64,000 bases of DNA, taken from Sulfurimonas sp. HSL3-7. Its GTDB lineage: Bacteria; Campylobacterota; Campylobacteria; Campylobacterales; Sulfurimonadaceae. The notes under the pieces were generated by a model. That model did no database searches, was not told the DNA's origin, and saw only the letters and a list, made by a program, of their open reading frames with translations. The translations under genes and the position numbers were made by a program. The stretch lies in NCBI RefSeq assembly GCF_039645985.1, contig NZ_CP147919.1, positions 744,001 through 808,000 of the forward strand. The letters are read 5' to 3'. Every line of letters starts with the position of its first letter. Within the stretch, counting starts at the first letter, position 1. This document shows positions 55,054 to 63,397 of the stretch, piece after piece.

Positions 55054-56841
55054 AAACAGAGGTTTCCGGCCGTAGTAATTAATGGCATTCTTGCCGTTTC
55101 TTTTGGCACTGTACATCGCCTCATCGGCTTTATCTATCAGATCTTTCGCGTCGAGAGCATCCTGCGGATAGAAGCTGATACCCGCGCTCATCTCCAGTGT
55201 TATCAGATCGCCGTTTATCGAGAATGGCGCATCCGCAATATTCAATATCTTTTCTATAGCAGCAGTGGTATCGCTAAACTTGTCGATGTCGCCGAGGATG
55301 ATAACGAACTCGTCGCCGCCGTAGCGACAGACGGTATCCTCCGCCCGCACTATTGAGGTGAAATAGTCACTGCATCGCTTGAGTGCCAAATCACCGACGG
55401 TGTGGCCGTAAACATCATTGATCGGTTTAAAGTTGTCGAGATCGCAGAATATGACGGCCACATTTTTGTCGAAGCGTTTGGCATGGTTGATCGCCTGCGT
55501 AAGACGGTCGTCAAGCAAGAGACGGTTGGCCAGTCCTGTCAGCGCATCGTGGGTGGCTAGATGGGCATATTCAAGTTGACTCTTACGGTGTGCCGTGACA
55601 TCGGAGAAGATACCCATATAGTTCTGCACATTCCCTTTTTTGTCCTTGATGCAGGTAATACTCAACCATTCGATATAAAGTTCGTCGTTTTTGCGGCGGT
55701 TCTTGATCTCTCCCTGCCAGTAGCCTTCGTGTTGTATCTTCTCCCACATCGACTGATAGAAACTTCTGTCATGGGCAGAGGACTTCAAGATCGTGGGATT
55801 TTTTCCAACAACCTCCTCTCTGGTAAAACCGGTAATGTCGCTGAAGGCGTTGTTGATATTAATGATGCGGTTCTCGGCATCGGTGATGACGATACCGTCA
55901 ACAGTGTACTCAAACATGGCACTTTTGATCTCATGTTCGCGCAGGTTTTGCTGATTGTTGATTGCTGAGCCGATAATGCGTGCAACTGTCTCCAGCATCT
56001 CTAGATTGGAAAGGTCGAAGAGGAGCTCTCTGTCATGGCCGATTCCCAGAAAACCCCACCATTCGCCGTCGGCAAAGACCGGCAGCATCAAGAGGGTCTC
56101 GACTTTGCAGGAGCGCAGCATCATCTGTTCTTTTGCATTTAAACTTTTGATGGTGCCGTTGACATACCCGCCACCGGAGAGCGCCTTTTTCCATTTCAGA
56201 AGACGAAGCTCTTGGTAGTGCAGAAGATTCGGTGTAAAGGCCTCATAATTGTCATTGATCGAGAGATAACGCTCAGCGACAACAGGATTTTTGATGTTCT
56301 GGTTTCTGTAGATGAAGATGGAGGAGGCTTCAGCGGCATCCTTGAGCAGTTTCATCTGTTCATAGAGCGTTTCGTTCCAGTCATCATGCTGCAGGAATTT
56401 TTCCGACATCTCCTTGATAGCATGAAGAATGTTCTGCTGCCGATTGAGCGCGGCCTCTGTCTTGCGTTTGTCGACGATCTCGCGGGTAAGGTTGTCGATG
56501 ACATTGAGTAAGTGCTCTTTTTGAAAGGGCTTTGAAAAGAACTGGTTGACACCGAAGGTGATCGCATCAAGCATATACTGCTTGTTGTCAAAATTGGTAA
56601 AAATGGCGATCTTTACACTCTTATTGCTCTTACGGATCTCCCTGATCATCTCCAGGCCGTTCATCTCCGGCATATTGATGTCGGAGAGGATGATATCGAA
56701 AGAGCTCGTTTGAAAGGCCGCCAACGCCTCTTTGGCGCCATGGCAGATGACAATTTCGCGGCTTTCGTCATTGAGCATACTTGACAGTATATCCGTGGTT
56801 ATCTTGTCATCGTCAACGATCAATATACGCAGGTTGTTCAT
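55006..56841 (-). CDS. REC-GAF-PAS-GGDEF response regulator (diguanylate cyclase)
   Basis: A 611-residue cytoplasmic c-di-GMP synthase. The receiver domain (1-120) has D10/D11, phospho-acceptor Asp54 in ILSDINMPEMNG and Lys in FSKPFQ; a GAF domain spans about 150-300, a PAS domain about 305-425 (NAFSDITGFTREEVVGKNPTI) and the GGDEF domain from about 440. The catalytic GGDEF is intact near 508, with an RxxD (RAED) product-inhibition site just before it. No partner kinase is adjacent. The coding end runs 48 bases into dprA on the other strand. Confidence 0.93.
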   Translation of the reverse strand: MNNLRILIVDDDKITTDILSSMLNDESREIVICHGAKEALAAFQTSSFDIILSDINMPEMNGLEMIREIRKSNKSVKIAIFTNFDNKQYMLDAITFGVNQFFSKPFQKEHLLNVIDNLTREIVDKRKTEAALNRQQNILHAIKEMSEKFLQHDDWNETLYEQMKLLKDAAEASSIFIYRNQNIKNPVVAERYLSINDNYEAFTPNLLHYQELRLLKWKKALSGGGYVNGTIKSLNAKEQMMLRSCKVETLLMLPVFADGEWWGFLGIGHDRELLFDLSNLEMLETVARIIGSAINNQQNLREHEIKSAMFEYTVDGIVITDAENRIININNAFSDITGFTREEVVGKNPTILKSSAHDRSFYQSMWEKIQHEGYWQGEIKNRRKNDELYIEWLSITCIKDKKGNVQNYMGIFSDVTAHRKSQLEYAHLATHDALTGLANRLLLDDRLTQAINHAKRFDKNVAVIFCDLDNFKPINDVYGHTVGDLALKRCSDYFTSIVRAEDTVCRYGGDEFVIILGDIDKFSDTTAAIEKILNIADAPFSINGDLITLEMSAGISFYPQDALDAKDLIDKADEAMYSAKRNGKNAINYYGRKPLFLDQPDLSIYNSDFSI

Positions 56842-56906
56842 TTCAATTCTTTGATGTGATGAACGATTATAGAAAGTTAAAACTTAAAGGAGGCAAAAAG
56901 TGTGGT

Positions 56907-57935
56907 TTAGAGAATCAGCATCGCATCCCCGTAGGAGTAGAAACGGTAGCGCTTTTTGATGGCCTCTTGGTAGAGTTCCAGCGTCTTCTCCACGCCGACA
57001 AACGATGCGACCAGCATGATCAGCGTGGATTGCGGAAGGTGGAAGTTTGTCAGCAGGTAGTCGGTACGCATCGGCGGGTTGCCGGGGTGTAAAAAGAGGT
57101 TGGCTTCGCCGTCAAGCTTTTCGGGATGGCGGGCGTGGTACTCGATGGTACGTGTCGCGGTCGTACCGACGCAAAGCAGCGGCGTATTGCTTTTGAAGAG
57201 GCTTTCCGCTTCGTCAGAGATATGGTAGTATTCCGAGTGCATCGGGTGGTCGGTGATGATCTCGCTGTCGACCGGTTTGAACGTACCGGCACCGACATGC
57301 AGGGTCACGGAGGCGTGCGGATGGTTTTTGCAGATCCGTTTGAACTGCTCGTCGGTAAAGTGAAGAGAGGCGGTAGGGGCAGCGACGGCGCCTTCATGTT
57401 TGGCAAAGACGCTCTGGTAATCCTCTTCATCCTGCTTGGCATCGTCGCGGTGCATGTAGGGCGGCAGAGGAATGTGACCCTGTTTATCAATAATAGGCAG
57501 TACCTCTTCAAAGCGCAGGGTTCTGTCATCGAGGTAGAACGTGATGTCGCGGCTGCCGTCGTCAAAAAGTTCAAGCACTCTGGCACTGAAACCCTCTTCA
57601 AACTTGATGATGGTGTCTGGCTTGACCTTGCCGCGGATGTAGGCATTGACGCGGTAGGCCTCTTTGGGACGGTTGATCAGCAGTTCGACCTTTCCGCCGC
57701 TGCTCTTTGTACCGTACAGACGGGCTTTGATCACCTTGGTGTCGTTAAAGATGATGCCGCAGTTCTCGGGTAAAAAACTTTCAAGCTTGTCAAAACGTGA
57801 ATGGGTGATGGTGCCGCTAGCACGGTCGTAGACCAAAAGCCGTGCATGGTCGCGCGGTTCGACCGGGTGGGTGGCGATCAGCTCCTCGGGGAGCGTAAAG
57901 TTGTAGCTACTTGTCTTTAGCGGATCGAGCTGCAT
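56907..57935 (-). CDS. queA: S-adenosylmethionine:tRNA ribosyltransferase-isomerase
   Basis: Makes epoxyqueuosine at the wobble position of His, Asp, Asn and Tyr tRNAs. The 342-residue protein contains T-H-P-V-E-P-R-D-H-A-R-L near 19, G-I-I-F-N-D-T-K-V-I-K-A-R near 58, T-A-S-L-H-F near 195, and N-F-H-L-P-Q-S-T-L near 302. The ATG at MQLDPLKTSSYNF lies inside the 3' end of tatC (29-base overlap). It is the last gene of the tatB-tatC-queA unit. Confidence 0.96.
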   Translation of the reverse strand: MQLDPLKTSSYNFTLPEELIATHPVEPRDHARLLVYDRASGTITHSRFDKLESFLPENCGIIFNDTKVIKARLYGTKSSGGKVELLINRPKEAYRVNAYIRGKVKPDTIIKFEEGFSARVLELFDDGSRDITFYLDDRTLRFEEVLPIIDKQGHIPLPPYMHRDDAKQDEEDYQSVFAKHEGAVAAPTASLHFTDEQFKRICKNHPHASVTLHVGAGTFKPVDSEIITDHPMHSEYYHISDEAESLFKSNTPLLCVGTTATRTIEYHARHPEKLDGEANLFLHPGNPPMRTDYLLTNFHLPQSTLIMLVASFVGVEKTLELYQEAIKKRYRFYSYGDAMLIL

Positions 57936-58746
57936 TGTCGTCTTCAATGCCCAGAGCATCTTTTAATATGGCGACACCGTCTTCATCGCTCTCTTCATTC
58001 TCTTCTTCAGGTTCGGCAGGATTGACCAGCTTGACCAGCAGGATCGACACGCCGTAAAGCAGAATAAGGGGTACCGCCATCAGCAGCTGTGTAAGGACAT
58101 CCGGCGGGGTCAGAAGCGCCGCAACGATAAAGATGATAACGACGGCATATTTGAAAAAGCCGATCATCTGTCGGTCGTCTACCAACCCTAGCAGCCCCAG
58201 AAAATAAGCGAAGACAGGAAGCTCGAAGGCGATTCCGAAACCGAACATGATCTTGGTAAAGAAACCGACGTAATCTTCAATATTGATCAACGGGGTGAAT
58301 TTGAAACTACCGAAGGTGATCAGGAAGTCGAAACCAAAAGGGGTCACTACATAATAGGCGAAGGCGACGCCGACGCCGAACATGATCGTTCCGCCGAAGA
58401 TAAACGGCAGCAGCATCTTCTTCTCGTTGGCGTAGAGTCCCGGTGCGACAAAAAGCCATATCTGCGAGAGGATGATCGGCAGCGCAGCCAGGAGGCCGGA
58501 GAAGAAAGCGACTTTGAGTGCGACAAAGAAGGCTCCGCCGACCTGGTTGGTCGTGACCATCCCTTCGGCCGCATGGAGCGATTTCTTCCCGACTTCGGCC
58601 AAGGCGTCGTTGAGCGGCTGGATCATCCATTCCAAAAGGAACTCATGAAAATAGAACATCACGAAAAAGGCGATGACGACGCTGATGGCGGAGATCGCAA
58701 GACGTTTGCGCAGTTCAAAAAGGTGGGGTTTCAGATCGTCAAACAT
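57907..58746 (-). CDS. tatC: Sec-independent protein translocase TatC
   Basis: Twin-arginine translocase core, 279 residues with six membrane helices. H-L-F-E-L-R-K-R-L near the start, the V-A-P-G-L-Y-A-N-E-K-K segment near 100 and F-G-x-x-F-E-L-P near 175 are family motifs. An acidic C-terminal tail of about 40 residues (rich in Glu/Asp) is longer than in E. coli. It overlaps tatB by one base. tatA is not in the window. Confidence 0.97.
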   Translation of the reverse strand: MFDDLKPHLFELRKRLAISAISVVIAFFVMFYFHEFLLEWMIQPLNDALAEVGKKSLHAAEGMVTTNQVGGAFFVALKVAFFSGLLAALPIILSQIWLFVAPGLYANEKKMLLPFIFGGTIMFGVGVAFAYYVVTPFGFDFLITFGSFKFTPLINIEDYVGFFTKIMFGFGIAFELPVFAYFLGLLGLVDDRQMIGFFKYAVVIIFIVAALLTPPDVLTQLLMAVPLILLYGVSILLVKLVNPAEPEEENEESDEDGVAILKDALGIEDDNAARSAKDK

Positions 58747-59177
58747 CAGGCATTCTCACTCGGTTTTGTTTCACTGTCGCTGCTTTGCGGCGGTGTCTCT
58801 TTTTTAGGTTTCTTTGCAAAGGTGACCACCTCCGGCTGAGCCGGTGCCGCAGGTGCTTTTTTCTCCGTCTCGTCCAGATCGACCCGGGTCTCTTTTTTGA
58901 GTTCGCGCATCTCGCCTTTGATTCCCTCCACATCGGTCATGCGTTCGAGTTCGGCACTGGCTTCGGTGAGCTGTCTTTTGTAGCTGTTAGCCTCTTCTTT
59001 TATATCTGCGAGGTGCAGCTCTTCTTCAATAGAGCTTTTGGCAGAAGCAACGGTCGTCTTGACAGATCTGAAAAACTTGGCGATCTGAATCATCGTCTCA
59101 GGAAGTTTATCGGGACCAAGAAAGAGGATGGCGATCACCCCAATGATCAAAATTTCGGCAAAGCCCATACCAAACAT
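58746..59177 (-). CDS. tatB: Sec-independent protein translocase TatB
   Basis: A 143-residue TatA/B-type protein with MFGMGFAEILIIGVIAILFL membrane helix, the F-L-G-P-D-K-L-P hinge, an amphipathic helix to about 40 and a charged coiled-coil tail ending in an Ala/Pro/Lys-rich stretch. The Glu in the membrane helix and position beside tatC mark it as TatB. It recognises Tat substrates with TatC. Confidence 0.94.
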   Translation of the reverse strand: MFGMGFAEILIIGVIAILFLGPDKLPETMIQIAKFFRSVKTTVASAKSSIEEELHLADIKEEANSYKRQLTEASAELERMTDVEGIKGEMRELKKETRVDLDETEKKAPAAPAQPEVVTFAKKPKKETPPQSSDSETKPSENA

Positions 59178-59270
59178 CTGTTTACCGCCTCAGCTATAGT
59201 TTTGTGCGATTATATCGCTCCTATATTTAAAAGAGGGTGAAACCGGACCGTTTGAGATCCGGGCACAGGT

Positions 59271-60323
59271 CTACTGCTGAATAAAAAGGGCCAATTCATC
59301 GCTCAAGAGGTAGTCATCGTTATAAAAATGCCCGTCTCTGTAGCTCAGCTTCTTCTCTTTGACGAGCAGCCGGGCTTTTTCCTGCTCTTTTTCAGAAAGT
59401 ATGGCCTCGTCAACGCCGACAATGGAACGCAGGCCCAAAAATATTTTTTCGGTTTTGACAGCTTCTTTACCCAGCAGTTCGCTTTGGATATCAAGAGGAT
59501 TGTCAATGTAGGCCTGGACATTGCCGCTTGGATAGAAACGTTCGTTTTTCAAAAAACCGACAGCACCCGATCCAAGACCTATATAGTCCTTATACTCCCA
59601 ATACCCCAGGTTGTGTTTTGAATGATAGTTTCCGAAGTTGGATATCTCATAGGTGGCAAACCGCTCCTTGATGCGCTGTAAAAACCACTCTGTCAGGGCC
59701 AGTTTTTCGTTGGCAACATCAGGTGTGGAGGCAAAAGGGGTTCCCTCTTCAATAGTGAGGGCATAGGCACTGAGATGATCGATGGGGAGTCTGAACGCCT
59801 CGTTCAGATCATGTTCCAACAGGGCTTGGGTGTCATTTTCAACCCCGTAGATAAGGTCAAGCGAAAGATGTTCAAAACCCGCTTTTTGTGCGCGAAAAAG
59901 TGCTTTGGAAGCCTCTTCGGCTTTATGTGCCCGACCCAGTTTCTTGAGTTTTTCGTCATTGAAACTCTGTACGCCGAAACTGATGCGATTGACTCCCAGC
60001 GCATGCATCCCCTCAAGCCAAACTGCAGTGGCACTGTTGGGGTTGGCTTCTGAGGTTATTTCCGCCCCCTCTTTGATATAAGGAGCCAAAAGTTCAAACA
60101 GCGGTCCATAGAGTTCCGGTTTGACGGTTGAAGGGGTGCCCCCGCCGATAAAAACGGTTTCAATACTCCCTTTTTCAGCTTTAAAACGTTTTAGTTCGAA
60201 TTTCAGCTGCACCATAAGTGCCTGCATATAGCGCTCTCTCAAATGGAAAAGATCGACATAGGAGTTAAAGCTGCAGTAGTGGCATTTGGAATCGCAGAAG
60301 GGAATGTGAATGTATATAAGCAT
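59271..60323 (-). CDS. hemW: Radical SAM haem chaperone HemW-like
   Basis: A 350-residue radical SAM protein formerly annotated as oxygen-independent coproporphyrinogen oxidase. The cluster motif is C9-x3-C13-x2-C16 in PFCDSKCHYCSF. Other landmarks are G-G-G-T-P-S near 63, N-R-I-S-F-G-V-Q-S-F near 116, D-L-I-Y-G-V near 154 and G-L-G-S-G-A-V-G near 250. HemW inserts haem into respiratory enzymes. It corresponds to C. jejuni Cj0580c in position. Confidence 0.9.
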   Translation of the reverse strand: MLIYIHIPFCDSKCHYCSFNSYVDLFHLRERYMQALMVQLKFELKRFKAEKGSIETVFIGGGTPSTVKPELYGPLFELLAPYIKEGAEITSEANPNSATAVWLEGMHALGVNRISFGVQSFNDEKLKKLGRAHKAEEASKALFRAQKAGFEHLSLDLIYGVENDTQALLEHDLNEAFRLPIDHLSAYALTIEEGTPFASTPDVANEKLALTEWFLQRIKERFATYEISNFGNYHSKHNLGYWEYKDYIGLGSGAVGFLKNERFYPSGNVQAYIDNPLDIQSELLGKEAVKTEKIFLGLRSIVGVDEAILSEKEQEKARLLVKEKKLSYRDGHFYNDDYLLSDELALFIQQ

Positions 60324-60401
60324 GATGCAATTGTAACTAAAAAGTCATTTTCAATCTACATTGTAAGCAACACAATCGACTTAGAATCTTAGATTTCCGG
60401 T

Positions 60402-60407
60402 TATAAT
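60402..60407 (+). promoter_or_regulatory. Distal -10 element for rppH-lysC
   Basis: TATAAT about 140 bases before the rppH ATG. A GGCAA/TTGCC stem at 60429-60448 followed by a T/C-rich stretch lies between it and a second TATAAT, and could attenuate transcripts from this upstream start. Confidence 0.4.
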
Positions 60408-60491
60408 CCATAACTGTTTCAATGGCATGGCAACTTCTGATCATTGCCCTTTCTTGCTATCGGTATTTATCCATTTTTAAATCTTTCCTAC

Positions 60492-60497
60492 TATAAT
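60492..60497 (+). promoter_or_regulatory. Proximal -10 element for rppH-lysC
   Basis: TATAAT 50 bases before the rppH ATG, the likelier main start for the rppH-lysC-hobA-holB-folP operon. No clear -35 is visible. Confidence 0.5.
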
Positions 60498-60546
60498 ACG
60501 CGTTATAAATAAGGCGCTGCCTGCGTCAGATCCGAAAAGAAACAGT

Positions 60547-61017
60547 ATGAGCAATACAAAGAATTATCGTCCAAATGTAGCAGCCGTCATTGTCTCATCG
60601 AACTACCCTGATGAGAAGAGAGTCTTTGTAGCCGAACGAAGTGATATTTCGGGGATGTGGCAGTTCCCTCAAGGCGGAATCGATATCGGGGAAACACCGG
60701 AAGAAGCCCTTTTCCGTGAACTTGAAGAAGAGATCGGTACGGCTGAGATCGAAGTGATCGGGGAGTATCCGGAGTGGGTCTCCTATGACTTTCCCAAGCA
60801 TGTAGCTAAAAAGATGTATCCGTTCTGCGGACAGACACAGCGTTACTTTTTAGTACGTATTAAAGACGAGACACTGATCAATCTCGAAACGGAACATCCG
60901 GAATTTAAAGATCACAAATATATCGAAGTGGAGTCGGTTTTGGAGATGGTGGCAAAATTTAAAAAACCTGTCTATGAACAGGTGATCGAGCATTTCAAAA
61001 AAGAAGGGTTATTGTAA
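60547..61017 (+). CDS. rppH: RNA pyrophosphohydrolase RppH
   Basis: Nudix hydrolase that removes pyrophosphate from mRNA 5' ends and triggers decay. In this 156-residue protein the Nudix box is complete, G-x5-E-x7-R-E-L-x-E-E-I-G at about residues 40-62. F-P-Q-G-G-I-D precedes it, and the W-V-S-Y-D-F-P-K segment is typical of RppH. The stop overlaps the lysC ATG by one base. Confidence 0.96.
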   Translation: MSNTKNYRPNVAAVIVSSNYPDEKRVFVAERSDISGMWQFPQGGIDIGETPEEALFRELEEEIGTAEIEVIGEYPEWVSYDFPKHVAKKMYPFCGQTQRYFLVRIKDETLINLETEHPEFKDHKYIEVESVLEMVAKFKKPVYEQVIEHFKKEGLL

Positions 61018-62228
61018 TGGTCATAGTACAAAAGTTTGGTGGAACCAGTGTCGGCGATCTTGACCGTATTCAGAATGTGGCTAATCGTGTAGCGAAAACG
61101 GTTAAAGAAGGGCATCAGGTCGTTGTCGTTGTCTCGGCAATGAGCGGGGAGACCAATAAACTGGTGGGTTATGCTGAACATTTCAGTGCCAACCCTCAGC
61201 GCGAGGAAGTGGATATGCTGCTCAGTTCAGGAGAACGCGTGACAGCGGCACTCCTCTCCATCGCGCTCAATGAGATGGGGTTTGATGCGACCTCTATGAC
61301 AGGGCGCCGTGCCGGTATTGTCACGGACGCTGTTCATACCAAAGCGCGTATCGAACGTATTGACCCGATGCCGATGACAGAGGCTCTGGCTGAAGGCAGG
61401 ATCATTGTCGTGGCCGGTTTCCAAGGTGTTAATGAAGCGGGGCAGGTAACAACACTGGGCCGTGGCGGTTCCGACCTCTCGGCCGTGGCGATTGCCGGTG
61501 CGATCGGCGCTGACCTTTGTGAGATTTATACGGATGTCGATGGGATATATACAACCGACCCGCGTATTGAGCCATCAGCCAAGAAGCTGGATAAGATCTC
61601 ATACGACGAGATGTTGGAACTCGCTTCACTCGGTGCAAAGGTCTTGCAGAACCGTTCAGTCGAACTGGCAAAAAAACTTAATGTCAATCTTGTTACCCGT
61701 TCAAGCTTCTCGGATGCAGAGGGGACACTTATTACAAAGGAAGAAAATATTATGGAAAAACCACTAGTAAGCGGTATCGCACTCGACCGTAATCAAGCCC
61801 GTGTCGCTCTTGACGGTGTCGTAAACCGCCCCGGTATCGCTTCTGATATCTTTGGTGCTTTGGCAAAAAATAATGTCAATATCGATATGATCATTCAGAC
61901 ATCGGGACATGACGGTTCAACCAGTATGGACTTTACCGTGCCGCAGAACGAGATCAATGATGCAAAAAAAGTGGTTGAAGAGTTCCTTGCCAATAAAGAG
62001 GTTACCGACGCTACGTATGATGAGGGTATCTGTAAGGTCTCAATTGTCGGTGTCGGCATGAAATCACATACTGGCGTAGCTGCAAAAGCCTTCGCGACAA
62101 TGGCAGCAGAGAACATCAACATCCAGATGATCTCGACATCCGAGATCAAGGTCTCTATGGTCATTGATGATAAATATGCAGAGTTGGCGGTACGTTCGCT
62201 GCACAATGCTTACGAGTTAGATAAGTAA
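61017..62228 (+). CDS. lysC: Aspartokinase
   Basis: Phosphorylates aspartate at the head of Lys, Thr, Met and diaminopimelate synthesis. The 403-residue monofunctional enzyme starts V-Q-K-F-G-G-T-S-V-G, with T-L-G-R-G-G-S-D-L-S-A near 145 and E-I-Y-T-D-V-D-G-I-Y-T-T-D-P-R near 165. Two ACT domains from about 260 (V-A-L-D-G-V-V-N-R-P-G-I-A and V-S-I-V-G-V-G-M) bind the feedback effector. An internal ATG with its own ribosome binding site could make the regulatory part separately. Confidence 0.97.
   Translation: MVIVQKFGGTSVGDLDRIQNVANRVAKTVKEGHQVVVVVSAMSGETNKLVGYAEHFSANPQREEVDMLLSSGERVTAALLSIALNEMGFDATSMTGRRAGIVTDAVHTKARIERIDPMPMTEALAEGRIIVVAGFQGVNEAGQVTTLGRGGSDLSAVAIAGAIGADLCEIYTDVDGIYTTDPRIEPSAKKLDKISYDEMLELASLGAKVLQNRSVELAKKLNVNLVTRSSFSDAEGTLITKEENIMEKPLVSGIALDRNQARVALDGVVNRPGIASDIFGALAKNNVNIDMIIQTSGHDGSTSMDFTVPQNEINDAKKVVEEFLANKEVTDATYDEGICKVSIVGVGMKSHTGVAAKAFATMAAENINIQMISTSEIKVSMVIDDKYAELAVRSLHNAYELDK
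61737..61754 (+). promoter_or_regulatory. Internal ribosome binding site and start in lysC
   Basis: AAGGAAG lies eight bases before an in-frame ATG at 61752 (codon 246), exactly ahead of the ACT domains. Translation from here would give a 158-residue beta subunit, like the alpha/beta aspartokinases of Bacillus subtilis and Corynebacterium glutamicum. Confidence 0.6.
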
Positions 62229-62235
62229 GTCTCTC

Positions 62236-62781
62236 GTGCAGGCCTTCATCAAATGGACACTTGACAGCATACGAGACGAGGGCGCAATGCTCTCGTGGCT
62301 GGAAGAGTCCCGTTTTGAATGGACGGCTACTACCGCACAGGCCCTCAAACAGATCATTGCGGGTAAAAGTATTGTGTTAGTGACGGATGAAAACCGTCAA
62401 TGGTTTGGCAATTACATCATCCATGCGATCAACAAGGCCTCCACCGACAGACCGATGATCTCATTGGTACGCATTGAAAGTCTTCTCCCCAACTACAGTA
62501 CGGTCAACGGTGAAATGCTTGATATGCTTGACGATATGTTAAGTCTCTCCTATAAAGATGAATACTTTTTCTGGTATATCGGACGAGGCAACGATAAGGC
62601 TTCTGATCTGCCGAAAAGCCATGATCGAAGCTTTTTGTGGTTGATGGATGAGGATTATCAAAACGCTTTTACTATGCGATCCTATGACCCGCTGCTTGAC
62701 ATCAAACTTCTTCAGCTCTATCGGCAGTTTGACAAAGCGCTTAACGCGGTGCTATTCGGAGAGGTCACTATCGATGATTGA
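62236..62781 (+). CDS. hobA: DnaA initiator-associating protein HobA
   Basis: A 181-residue SIS-fold protein that tetramerises and organises DnaA at oriC; in Helicobacter pylori HobA (HP1230) is the counterpart of E. coli DiaA. The N-terminus W-T-L-D-S-I-R-D-E-G and S-W-L-E-E-S-R-F-E-W matches that protein. The gene order lysC-hobA-holB-folP equals C. jejuni Cj0582-Cj0585. It starts at GTG seven bases after lysC and overlaps holB by eight bases. HobA is restricted to Campylobacterota. Confidence 0.92.
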   Translation: MQAFIKWTLDSIRDEGAMLSWLEESRFEWTATTAQALKQIIAGKSIVLVTDENRQWFGNYIIHAINKASTDRPMISLVRIESLLPNYSTVNGEMLDMLDDMLSLSYKDEYFFWYIGRGNDKASDLPKSHDRSFLWLMDEDYQNAFTMRSYDPLLDIKLLQLYRQFDKALNAVLFGEVTIDD

Positions 62782-63397
62782 TGCCCTTGGCAGCCATATT
62801 ATCATCTGCGACAATATCGAAGAGAGAAGCGCTTTGCTTCAACAGGAACTCGCACCCCACCGTGTCGTCACTTTTTTACGCGATGATTTCAAGATTGAAG
62901 ATGCCAAATCGGTAACGGCTGAGGCGTACATCGCCGAAGAGGCGATCAAGTACCTTGTACTGGCTGCAAAGACGTTTAATGTCATCTCCCAAAATGCGCT
63001 GCTCAAGCTCCTGGAGGAACCCCCTCGAAACATAGAACTGATCATCATCACCGAAAGCAAATCAACGCTTCTTCCTACGGTGAGATCGCGATTGAAGATC
63101 ACTAAAGAACACTCCGCTGTCATACGCGAAGAGGTTGATATCAAGCTCGCCAACCTTAACCTTTCGACGCTCTTCAGTTTTGTAAAAGCGCATGACCGGC
63201 TTTCCAAATATGACGCAAAACTCCTGATCGAATCACTCTACCGAAAAGCAACGGTTATAGAGCGTCTGACTCTGAGTGAAAAGCAGATCGAGATATTTGA
63301 GCGGAGCTATCGACTGATCGAACTTAACGGCCGATTGCAGACTATTCTGGTCGCACTGCTGATGACATTTCTTCCAAAGGCTAAACGTGGTTATTGA
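62774..63397 (+). CDS. holB: DNA polymerase III delta' subunit, short form
   Basis: Clamp-loader delta' subunit, 207 residues. The SRC-containing AAA module is reduced: S-Q-N-A-L-L-K-L-L-E-E-P-P near 73 is the conserved core, followed by I-I-I-I-T-E-S and L-L-P-T-V-R-S-R near 97. It lacks a Walker A, as expected for delta', and is about 120 residues shorter than the E. coli protein, normal for the phylum. The ATG inside the hobA end is chosen; longer frames shadow hobA. It overlaps folP by 11 bases. Confidence 0.87.
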   Translation: MIDALGSHIIICDNIEERSALLQQELAPHRVVTFLRDDFKIEDAKSVTAEAYIAEEAIKYLVLAAKTFNVISQNALLKLLEEPPRNIELIIITESKSTLLPTVRSRLKITKEHSAVIREEVDIKLANLNLSTLFSFVKAHDRLSKYDAKLLIESLYRKATVIERLTLSEKQIEIFERSYRLIELNGRLQTILVALLMTFLPKAKRGY

